This document shows, piece after piece, positions 1 to 5,301 of a stretch of DNA of 9,495 nucleotides. The stretch comes from Bifidobacterium sp. UBA6881. GTDB taxonomy: Bacteria > Actinomycetota > Actinomycetes > Actinomycetales > Bifidobacteriaceae. The DNA lies in NCBI GenBank assembly GCA_002451435.1, contig DKCF01000109.1, forward strand, positions 9,841 to 19,335, in the 5' to 3' direction. Numbering within the stretch: the stretch's first letter is position 1; each line of letters starts with the position of its first letter. Below the pieces are notes generated by a model. The model ran no database searches, was not told the DNA's origin, and worked only from the letters and a program-made list of their open reading frames with translations. The position numbers were made by a program, and so were the translations under genes.

Positions 1-33
1 CCCCGGATGAAATCGACGCACGACGATTGGGTT

Positions 34-177
34 TCAGATGATTCCTCCGCCGAACGAAAGATAAGCGCGGCCGCATATTCTGCCGGTGCCATACGGAATA
101 TCAATCAGCGTGACCGCTCGTTTCCAATAATGAAGACGGGCGATTTCGTCGCTTGTCAGATGCATCACCAGCGCCAT
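34..177 (-). CDS. possible 47-residue hypothetical protein
   Basis: This is a short minus-strand frame running from ATG at 177 to TGA at 34-36, with an in-frame stop just upstream of the ATG. The product begins MALVMHLTSDEIARLHYWK and ends SFGGGII. It is mixed in composition, with no clear membrane segment and no motif I recognise. No convincing Shine-Dalgarno sequence precedes either the ATG or the second in-frame Met. It could be the remnant of a longer gene, since the window edge lies close by, or chance. The plus-strand frame over the same bases reads less like protein. I would keep it only as a weak candidate. Confidence 0.2.
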   Translation of the reverse strand: MALVMHLTSDEIARLHYWKRAVTLIDIPYGTGRICGRAYLSFGGGII

Positions 178-346
178 ATTCGTTCAGCGACATTTCGTGC
201 GATGTAAAACGTCGCCGACGATGGCGGCGTCGGTAATTCATTCCGGAAGCGACATGCAACGGCCAGAATCATCCTCATTCCGCATATCCAAAGGAAATTA
301 AGGAAATTATAGGAGCGGTAGAACCACGACGTCGGAAATCACACAT

Positions 347-410
347 CTTACTGTTATATAACACGCCATAACAGTAAGACATAATCTGTGTTACTGTTGT
401 ATATAACAGT
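347..410 (+). promoter_or_regulatory. gntR promoter with repeated ACTGTTAT operator half-sites
   Basis: There are four copies of one half-site in alternating orientation: CTTACTGTTAT at 347-357, its exact inverse ATAACAGTAAG at 368-378, ACTGTTGT at 393-400, and inverse ATAACAGT at 403-410. The first contains a perfect 12-bp palindrome TGTTATATAACA (352-363). The third and fourth form TGTT-GTATAT-AACA (395-408). GT and AC ends flanking an AT-rich core are typical of GntR-family operators. A plausible promoter is AAGACA (376-381), 18 bp, then TATATA (400-405), so one operator would cover the -10 and the other would abut the -35. I infer autoregulation by the GntR protein encoded just downstream. 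The operator geometry is seen directly; the promoter elements are weak matches. Confidence 0.6.
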
Positions 411-439
411 TGAACAGTTCGACATGAACCGTTCAACTG
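407..439 (+). repeat. nested inverted repeat in the gntR leader
   Basis: CAGTTGAAC (407-415) pairs perfectly with GTTCAACTG (431-439). Inside it GTTC (417-420) pairs with GAAC (426-429) around the 5-nt loop GACAT, with only a single A/C mismatch (416/430). The same bases also contain two short palindromes, GAACAGTTC (412-420) and GAACCGTTC (426-434), 14 bp apart. It is not followed by a T-run, so it is not a standard terminator. It ends 20 bp before the gntR ribosome binding site. It could be a second operator for a different regulator, or an mRNA hairpin near the 5' end of the transcript. Confidence 0.6.
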
Positions 440-472
440 GGAAGCAAAACACCGCATAGAAAGGGGCACAGG

Positions 473-850
473 TTGAAGCTGATCATCTCATCCGTGTCCG
501 GAGAACCGATCTACGAACAAATCAAGAACCAAATCAGGTCCGCGATCATGTCGGGCGAACTTGCGGCAGGCGAGGCGCTTCCCTCGCTACGCAAACTCGC
601 CAAGGAACTGCGCGTCAGCGTGCTCACCGTGACCAGGGCGTACAACGAACTGGCCGACGAAGGGCTCGTGGAGAACGTGCAGGGCAAAGGCACGTTCGTG
701 ATGGAACGCGGCAACGAACTCATGAAGGAACGCGCACGCGAACGCATCATGGACGTATTCGAGCAGACGGTCACCGCCGCCAAAGCCGCCGACATCAGCC
801 TGATCGACCTGCTTGGCATGTTCGAGAAAGCCTACAGGGAACAATCATGA
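473..850 (+). CDS. GntR-family transcriptional regulator, YtrA type
   Basis: This is a 125-residue DNA-binding regulator. Residues 12-76 form the GntR winged helix-turn-helix, starting PIYEQIKNQIRSAI, then LPSLRKLAKELRVS, TVTRAYNELADEGL and the wing VQGKGTFV. The remaining roughly 50 residues are two helices with no large effector domain. That short architecture is the YtrA subfamily, whose members usually repress their own operon and a linked ABC transporter. The start is TTG at 473, chosen because AAAGGGG at 460-466 lies 6 nt upstream and the frame fits the family N-terminus. The stop overlaps the next ATG (ATGA, 847-850), so a translationally coupled downstream gene is expected. The promoter region is packed with matching palindromes, which supports autoregulation. 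The effector is unknown. Confidence 0.92.
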   Translation: MKLIISSVSGEPIYEQIKNQIRSAIMSGELAAGEALPSLRKLAKELRVSVLTVTRAYNELADEGLVENVQGKGTFVMERGNELMKERARERIMDVFEQTVTAAKAADISLIDLLGMFEKAYREQS

Positions 851-880
851 GCAAAGACCCCAAGGAAAGCAGAACTGGAA

Positions 881-1357
881 GTGGCCGTCGGCATCGCCTT
901 GGCCGACGTCATCACGCATGAACCAATCAAGGCCGTGGACATACTCGTCTTCGCCGCGGCGACCGTGCTGGTCCTCATGCCGTTCAACGCCGCCATGCAA
1001 CCGCTCCTATACCGGTTCTCCCCTTATCATGCCATGATCGTCTTTGTTCTCGGCATCGGCATAATCATAGGCGCGCTCTTTGGACTGCGCACGGCACTGC
1101 CGGAATTCGAAGAAGCCACCGATCGCTTGGCTGACGCGATCGGCAGGAACGAAGCAGCCGCACTGGCGGTGTTCCCGACCATCGATGTCATCGCAGTGGC
1201 GATTTCCCATAGGACGTCATTGCGCATCTGCCATCGCAAAGATATCTGGCCAACAGACCGCAACAATCTTCTTCAATGCAAACAATTGCAAAATGATGTG
1301 CGGAAACGAGTGTCTGCTATGTTGTGTAACGACAAAAGAGGAAGGAACACAAAATGA
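881..1357 (+). CDS. small two-helix membrane protein, 5' end probably frameshifted
   Basis: I do not recognise the family. From GTG at 881 the frame encodes 158 residues. Two hydrophobic helices lie at about residues 18-42 (AVDILVFAAATVLVLM) and 50-70 (HAMIVFVLGIGIIIGALFG). An acidic stretch, PEFEEATDRLADAIGRNE, follows. The natural coupled start should be ATG 847, which overlaps the gntR stop, but that frame ends after 24 codons. Removing one C from the CCCC run at 858-861 joins ATG 847 to this frame and gives MSKDPRKAELEVAVGIALAD, a sensible N-terminus. Third-position GC is high until about 1205 and then drops. The last 50 residues are basic and cysteine-containing and look unlike a folded bifidobacterial protein, so the 3' end may also be altered. 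The position after a YtrA-type regulator suggests an envelope function, but there is no ATPase gene beside it. Confidence 0.5.
   Translation: MAVGIALADVITHEPIKAVDILVFAAATVLVLMPFNAAMQPLLYRFSPYHAMIVFVLGIGIIIGALFGLRTALPEFEEATDRLADAIGRNEAAALAVFPTIDVIAVAISHRTSLRICHRKDIWPTDRNNLLQCKQLQNDVRKRVSAMLCNDKRGRNTK
1315..1345 (+). promoter_or_regulatory. possible extended -10 promoter and strong RBS for the 40-residue gene
   Basis: TGCTATGTT at 1315-1323 is an extended -10 (TGN followed by TATGTT) without a good -35 at normal spacing. GAGGAAGG at 1338-1345 is a strong Shine-Dalgarno sequence 8 nt before ATG 1354. The inverted repeat TGCAA (1277-1281) and TTGCA (1286-1290), 4 nt apart, lies just upstream and could be an operator. 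If this promoter is real, the small gene can be made independently of gntR. Confidence 0.35.
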
Positions 1358-1476
1358 AGCTTATGCATGCGATTCGCCACGCGCTGGAAGTCCAGACCCT
1401 GAATGAAATGAGCCGTTCCGCGGGTGCGCCGAGTGTGAACAAGGCGCTGTCCGACATGGTTTCCAGCATGCGCTGA
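1354..1476 (+). CDS. 40-residue orphan small protein
   Basis: The frame runs from ATG 1354 to TGA 1474-1476 and encodes 40 residues. It begins MKLMHAIRHALEVQTLNEMS, continues with RSAGAPSVNKALSDMVSSMR and has no cysteine. No membrane segment is obvious. The sequence suggests two short amphipathic helices joined by the AGAPS turn. Support comes from a strong ribosome binding site (GAGGAAGG, 8 nt upstream), the codon choice (mostly G or C in third position, unlike the 140 bases before it) and a strong terminator 16 bp after the stop. Its ATG overlaps the TGA of the upstream frame (ATGA, 1354-1357). The function is unknown. A regulatory or membrane-active peptide is possible, but nothing in the sequence proves either. 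Confidence 0.6.
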   Translation: MKLMHAIRHALEVQTLNEMSRSAGAPSVNKALSDMVSSMR

Positions 1477-1491
1477 TTACGCGACAACAGG

Positions 1492-1525
1492 GCGGTCCGC
1501 TACAGGCGGACCGCTTTTTTATTTT
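1492..1525 (+). terminator. intrinsic terminator of the gntR operon
   Basis: GCGGTCCGC (1492-1500) and GCGGACCGC (1506-1514) form a perfect 9-bp GC-rich stem with the 5-nt loop TACAG. Six T residues follow directly (1515-1520), then ATTTT. It works on the plus strand only; the other side has no T-run. It ends the transcript carrying gntR, the membrane gene and the 40-residue gene. Confidence 0.92.
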
Positions 1526-1529
1526 GATT

Positions 1530-1557
1530 CGATGGGCGATTCCCCAGCCGCCCATCG
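1530..1557 (-). terminator. hairpin downstream of the HAD gene
   Basis: CGATGGGCG (1530-1538) and CGCCCATCG (1549-1557) are perfect 9-bp arms around a 10-nt loop, lying 33 bp past the stop of the minus-strand HAD gene. On the minus strand no U-run follows, only an A-rich stretch, so it is at best a weak or factor-assisted terminator, or an mRNA 3'-end stabiliser. Confidence 0.35.
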
Positions 1558-1590
1558 CCCGCCCATCAACAACGGCAAGGGCGATCCGCG

Positions 1591-2262
1591 CTACAGCACA
1601 TCCGGCGCGTCCCGGAAGTCGAACATGACGCCATCCGCCACGTCGCAAATCTCAGACCAGTCGGCATCGGACGAATCGTCATGCATGGCCCACACCGTCA
1701 TGCCAACGGATTTCGCGGACCGCATGCCGACCAACAGATCCTCGAACACGGTGCACTCCCCCGGCTCGATACCAAGACGCGACGCCGCCAACAGATACAC
1801 GTCCGGCCGGTCCTTGCCGACGTCGCCCGCATCATCGACGCTGACGATCGCATCGAAATAATCAAGGATGCCGACGTGCCGCATCGCCGGCTCGCGCAAA
1901 GCCGGCGGCAGCGACGTCGCCACGGCGAGCTTCGCACCGCTCTCCTTCAACGCCGCCAGATATTCCCGCGCATGCGGTTTCGCCTCGACCACCGTGGCAT
2001 ACATGACGCGTGCCATACGGTCCCATTCCTCCATCAGCGCCTCGGGGGTTTCCGACAATCCGAAACGCTGGATGGTGTATTCGGCGATCTGCCGGAATTG
2101 CATCGCCGCGACCTTCGTCATGTAATCGTCAGGCGCCTCGATGCCGCGCCGCGCGAGAAAATCGACATCGACCTGGTCCCATACGCCCATGGAGTCAAGC
2201 AATGTGCCGTCAAGGTCGAAGATGGCCGCCTTGCCGTGATTGTTCACCGTATTGCCGGTCAT
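1591..2262 (-). CDS. HAD-superfamily phosphatase, beta-phosphoglucomutase-like
   Basis: This is a 223-residue cytoplasmic haloacid-dehalogenase-fold hydrolase. Motif I is FDLDGTLLDS with nucleophile D16 and acid D18. Motif II is VATS (T116, S117), the motif III lysine is K150 in GKDRPDVY, and motif IV is FEDLLVG (E174, D175). The helical cap between about 24 and 95 is of the C1 alpha type, as in the PGM/GPH branch (YcjU, YqaB and phosphoglycolate phosphatase relatives). Members remove phosphate from, or isomerise, small sugar phosphates; the substrate cannot be read from sequence. The start ATG at 2262 has AAGGAG (2272-2277) 9 nt upstream. The gene lies 156 bp after recN in the same direction with no clear terminator between them, so partial read-through is possible. 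It converges on the gntR operon. Confidence 0.93.
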   Translation of the reverse strand: MTGNTVNNHGKAAIFDLDGTLLDSMGVWDQVDVDFLARRGIEAPDDYMTKVAAMQFRQIAEYTIQRFGLSETPEALMEEWDRMARVMYATVVEAKPHAREYLAALKESGAKLAVATSLPPALREPAMRHVGILDYFDAIVSVDDAGDVGKDRPDVYLLAASRLGIEPGECTVFEDLLVGMRSAKSVGMTVWAMHDDSSDADWSEICDVADGVMFDFRDAPDVL

Positions 2263-2363
2263 GATGGTTCACTCCTTATATCCATACCATGTATGCGACG
2301 GCATCCGCAAGGCAGCCGGCGCAAAACCCATTGCCGCAACAATACCGCGACGAACGCCGATTC

Positions 2364-2395
2364 GTCCCGTCAAATCAATGTCCCGTCAAATCGAT
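2364..2395. repeat. two tandem 16-bp repeats
   Basis: GTCCCGTCAAATCAAT (2364-2379) is followed immediately by GTCCCGTCAAATCGAT (2380-2395), with one mismatch. They sit 24 bp beyond the recN stop, in the spacer before the HAD gene. On the minus strand each unit contains TTGACG, which resembles a -35 box, but no -10 lies at 16-18 bp from either. A small hairpin (GACGAA 2349-2354, TTCGTC 2361-2366) overlaps the edge. The function is unknown. Confidence 0.8.
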
Positions 2396-2418
2396 GCAAG
2401 ACATGTAATGCAGGCGCG

Positions 2419-4125
2419 TCAGTCAAGCACCGACGATTCGAGCAGCTCCTCGGCGTGCTCCAGCGACGCCTCGCTTTCGCTGCCCGACAGCATGCGCGCT
2501 ATCTCATGCACGCGCTCATCGTTCCGCACCTGTTTGATGTCGGTCACGACCGAACCGTCATCGGCCTCGCCTTTGACCACCACATACTGCTCGTCCGCCC
2601 ATGAGGCGACCTGTGGCAGATGGGTGACGACGATGACCTGCGCGGATTGCGCGAGTTTCGCCAGACGAGCGCCCAATTCGACCGCGGTTTTGCCGCCCAC
2701 GCCCGCATCGACCTCGTCGAAGATGAATGTCATCGGAGGCACCGTGCCGCCGGCGACCACATGCCGTTCCGCGGCGACCAGCTCCAAGGCGAGCATGAGT
2801 CGGCTCAATTCGCCGCCGGAAGCGCTTTTGCCCATAGGCATCTGCGGCGACCCAGGGAACGGCGTGAACAGGAAATCGATGTCGTCCAATCCGGAAGCGT
2901 CCATCTGTTCCCGTTCCGAAACACGAATCTCCAGCTTCGAGCCGCCCATGGCCAACGAATCCAATTCCTTGGTGACCTTGGAGGCGAGTTCCTTCGCGGC
3001 CGAGGCGCGGCGTCTGCTCACCGCACGGGCGGCCTTCAACGCCGCTTCGAACAGTTTGGCCCGCTCCTCCTGCAATTGCCCGACCTTTTCCGGGGAAGCG
3101 TCGAGGTCCTCCAGATCGAACACCGCCTTGTCTCGCCATGCGATCACATCGGCCAAGGTCGGCCCCCATCTGCGGGTCAGCTCGTCCAGTTCGTGGATGC
3201 GGCCGTTGATGGAATCCAAGTCCTCCACGCTCGCGTCGTTGTCCACTTCGCCGGACAGCGTGAACACCACATCCGACAAATCCGTGCTGATGGAGTCGAG
3301 ACGGTCGGCGAGTTCGGAGAACACGCCCTCCACATGGATGCCACGCAGAGCCTGGGACGCGCGGTCGATCAGATCGGCCGCGCTGGAGGATTCCACGTCA
3401 TCCGCCACCTGGGAAGCGTCGAGCGCGCCCAACGCGCGGGTCACGCCCTCCGCGATCTCCGCCGCGTTCTCGATGCGGTCACGCCTCGCGCGCAATTCCT
3501 CCATCTCGCCCGGCTGCGGGTCGACGCGGTTGATCCGTTCGATGGACTCGCGCAGATAATCCGCCTGCTGCCGCATCGACGATTCCTGTCGGGACAGCCG
3601 CTCCAAACGCTCGTCCATGGCGTGCAGGGCGTGCCATGCCTTGCCATAGGCAGCCAAAGCGACTTCATCCGCCGCATACCGGTCCAGAAACTCACGTTGG
3701 CGAATCGTGGAGGCGATGCGCAGCTGGTCGGCCTGGCCATGGATCGTCACCAATTCCGCGGCGACCGATTGCAGCACCGAGCGCGGCACGCTGCGTCCGG
3801 ACAGCATGCTGCGCGACCTGCCCGACGCGGGAACCTTGCGCGACAGAAACAGTTCGCCATCCTCGGGTTCGAACCCCGCCTCGTGCGCGGCCGCGACGGC
3901 GGCCGGCGACGACGCCACCTCGAATACGCCCTGCGCCCACGCCTCGTCGGCGCCGACCGACACGCGTCCGCCATCGGACGGGCCGCCGGAGATCAGTTTG
4001 ATGGCGCTCAGCAGCATCGATTTGCCTGCGCCGGTCTCGCCGGTTATCGCCGTCATGCCTCCGGCCGGCGCGATCACCGCGGAACGAATCGGACCAAGAT
4101 TGCGGATTTCAAGCTCCTCAAGCAT
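2419..4125 (-). CDS. recN: DNA repair protein RecN
   Basis: RecN is an SMC-like ATPase that gathers DNA ends during repair of double-strand breaks with RecA. The 568-residue length fits the family (about 550-590). It starts MLEELEIRNLGPI. The Walker A motif GETGAGKS is at 29-36, and the Q-loop motif IHGQADQ near 128-134 is the RecN-typical form. Two long helical arms span about 155-220 and 330-395. The ABC signature SASGGELSR is at 434-442, Walker B FIFDEVDAG has D470 and E471, and the switch histidine is H502 in VTHLPQ. All key residues are present. The ATG at 4125 lies 5 bp after the nadK stop with only a weak ribosome site, so translation is probably coupled to nadK. RecN is damage-induced in many bacteria; see the LexA-like box at 5139-5152 upstream of nadK. 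Confidence 0.97.
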   Translation of the reverse strand: MLEELEIRNLGPIRSAVIAPAGGMTAITGETGAGKSMLLSAIKLISGGPSDGGRVSVGADEAWAQGVFEVASSPAAVAAAHEAGFEPEDGELFLSRKVPASGRSRSMLSGRSVPRSVLQSVAAELVTIHGQADQLRIASTIRQREFLDRYAADEVALAAYGKAWHALHAMDERLERLSRQESSMRQQADYLRESIERINRVDPQPGEMEELRARRDRIENAAEIAEGVTRALGALDASQVADDVESSSAADLIDRASQALRGIHVEGVFSELADRLDSISTDLSDVVFTLSGEVDNDASVEDLDSINGRIHELDELTRRWGPTLADVIAWRDKAVFDLEDLDASPEKVGQLQEERAKLFEAALKAARAVSRRRASAAKELASKVTKELDSLAMGGSKLEIRVSEREQMDASGLDDIDFLFTPFPGSPQMPMGKSASGGELSRLMLALELVAAERHVVAGGTVPPMTFIFDEVDAGVGGKTAVELGARLAKLAQSAQVIVVTHLPQVASWADEQYVVVKGEADDGSVVTDIKQVRNDERVHEIARMLSGSESEASLEHAEELLESSVLD

Positions 4126-4130
4126 GCCGG

Positions 4131-5072
4131 TTACTTCCCGCCTTCCTCGACGCCGTCCGAAAACGACTGTCCATGGTGCGTGCCGTCCGCCTTCCGCGCC
4201 TGCTCGCGCCAGCCGACGACGGGAAGATCGAATTTCGTGACCAGACGATTCGTGAACGGCACGCCGGAAAGACGGGCCAGACGCAACGTGCTCTTCGACT
4301 CGCGCACCTCGACGCGCGTGCCCTTCGGCAGGGCGCGTTGGCGGCGGCCGTCACAGCAGATCCATCCGTCGGAAGTCGAATCCTCGAGAATGTCCAAGGC
4401 GAACGTGGAGCCCGCGCCGATGATCAAAGGCCTTGCGAACAACGCGTGCGCGGCCAACGGCACCAATTGCAACGCCTTCACGTTCGGCCAGATGATCGGG
4501 CCGCCAGCGGAGAACGCGTAGGCGGTGGAACCGGTCGGCGTCGACACGATGACGCCGTCGCAGCCGAACGAGCTCATCTCCACGTCGTCGACGCGCACCG
4601 ACAACTCGACCATCTTGCCACGGACCGCGCGCTCCAGTGTGATGTCGTTCAGCGCCCAATCCTCGATCGGCTTTCGCGCCCCGGGAAGCCACACATCGAC
4701 ATGGGCGATCATGCGCTCGTCGATCGAATAATCATGTTCGGCCACACGCCGGATGGCCTCGCTCATCTGGAAGCTTTCGAACTCCGCGAGAAAACCGACG
4801 TGCCCCAGATTGACGCCCAGAATCGGCACCTGCGTGCAGTGCACCAGCTCCGCGGCCCTCAGAATCGTGCCGTCGCCGCCCAGCACGACCACGATCTCCG
4901 TGCCGTCGTCGACCACCGGCGGCTGGCTGCCGAAATCCGGAGCCTCGACGTTATCGATGATCGACACCTCGAAGCCGGCCCCCGTCAGCTGGTCGACGGC
5001 CTCCTCGACCACCGTGCCGCTCTCGCGCAGGCGCGTATGCGTCACCACCACCGCGTGCCGTGTACCGAACAT
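4131..5072 (-). CDS. nadK: NAD kinase
   Basis: NAD kinase phosphorylates NAD to NADP with ATP or polyphosphate and is the only route to NADP in most bacteria. Counting from ATG 5072 gives 313 residues. The family motif GGDGT is at 65-69 with catalytic D67. The NE/D motif appears as ALNDITLE (N142, D143), the Asp variant. The glycine-rich substrate loop STPTGSTAY is at 177-185. A TTG two codons upstream (5078) also opens the frame, but GGAAAGG at 5080-5086 sits 7 nt before ATG 5072 and is too close to the TTG, so I prefer the ATG. The C-terminal 30 residues are polar and likely flexible. In many Actinobacteria this gene lies between tlyA and recN; here recN follows it, but tlyA is separated from it by trkHA. 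Confidence 0.97.
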   Translation of the reverse strand: MFGTRHAVVVTHTRLRESGTVVEEAVDQLTGAGFEVSIIDNVEAPDFGSQPPVVDDGTEIVVVLGGDGTILRAAELVHCTQVPILGVNLGHVGFLAEFESFQMSEAIRRVAEHDYSIDERMIAHVDVWLPGARKPIEDWALNDITLERAVRGKMVELSVRVDDVEMSSFGCDGVIVSTPTGSTAYAFSAGGPIIWPNVKALQLVPLAAHALFARPLIIGAGSTFALDILEDSTSDGWICCDGRRQRALPKGTRVEVRESKSTLRLARLSGVPFTNRLVTKFDLPVVGWREQARKADGTHHGQSFSDGVEEGGK

Positions 5073-5130
5073 CCGCAAACCTTTCCACAGGCGACCATCC
5101 GAGGAACATCACGAAGACGTCCCAACGGCC

Positions 5131-5152
5131 ATCATAATCGAACAAATGAACG
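5131..5152 (-). promoter_or_regulatory. nadK-recN promoter with a LexA-like box
   Basis: On the minus strand TATGAT (5136 down to 5131) is a good -10, which would place the transcript start about 50 nt before the nadK ATG. No strong -35 is visible. CGAACAAATGAACG (5139-5152) lies 2 bp upstream of this -10. Against the Gram-positive SOS consensus CGAAC-N4-GTTCG it matches 8 of 10 fixed positions, with one half perfect and the other GAACG. A repressor here would block the promoter. LexA control of recN is common, so the idea is reasonable, but the degenerate half-site keeps confidence low. Confidence 0.35.
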
Positions 5153-5301
5153 AAAACGGGAAATCCACGCCGAGATCCGCGGGCCGAACACCGCGCGTCC
5201 GACGCCACGTCCAGCCGTTCCCGGCCCGTCCTTAGCCACACATACGCTTACAATAACGCAAAGGACGGAAAGACCACCATAGAAAAGGAGCGGGGAACGG
5301 C
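5153..5301 (+). promoter_or_regulatory. trkH leader and promoter region
   Basis: TACAAT at 5249-5254 is a plausible -10 for trkH; no good -35 is found at 16-18 bp upstream. The ribosome site is either AAGGAG (5285-5290, 11 nt from ATG 5302) or GGGGA (5292-5296, 5 nt). From the presumed start the leader is only about 40 nt, too short for a c-di-AMP (ydaO) riboswitch, which some Gram-positive potassium genes carry. The rest of the spacer is GC-rich with no other structure I can support. Confidence 0.35.

Larger units (their letters stand above)
178..472. other. AT-rich intergenic region upstream of gntR
   Basis: I see no credible gene in this stretch. It contains a weak imperfect hairpin around 214-234 (CCGACG and CGTCGG arms), two tandem copies of AGGAAATTA at 292-300 and 301-309, and from 340 onward a dense set of inverted repeats that are listed separately. 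It is more AT-rich than the rest of the window, as expected for a promoter region. The minus-strand frame open across 275-469 encodes a cysteine- and serine-rich string with no start signal and runs straight through the operators, so I do not call it. Confidence 0.6.

Noticed and set aside
7..207. 66-codon plus-strand frame at the window start
   Set aside because: No ribosome site, unlikely composition and no motif; the opposite strand reads at least as well, and I list that only as a weak candidate.
412..434. LexA box in the gntR leader
   Set aside because: The GAAC and GTTC halves are 1 nt or 15 nt apart, never the 4 nt required by the SOS consensus.
275..469. 64-codon minus-strand frame across the gntR operators
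   Set aside because: It overlaps the whole regulatory island, lacks a start signal and has non-host composition.
2364..2395. Tandem TTGACG -35 boxes for the HAD gene
   Set aside because: No -10 hexamer lies 16-18 bp from either copy on the minus strand.
2240..4521. Long plus-strand open frames of several hundred codons opposite recN and nadK
   Set aside because: They are antisense to two genes with complete catalytic motifs, are rich in Arg, His and Ser, and have no ribosome site. High GC content keeps antisense frames open.
5153..5301. c-di-AMP riboswitch before trkH
   Set aside because: The spacer is short, the presumed leader is only about 40 nt, and I see none of the paired elements expected for ydaO-type RNAs.
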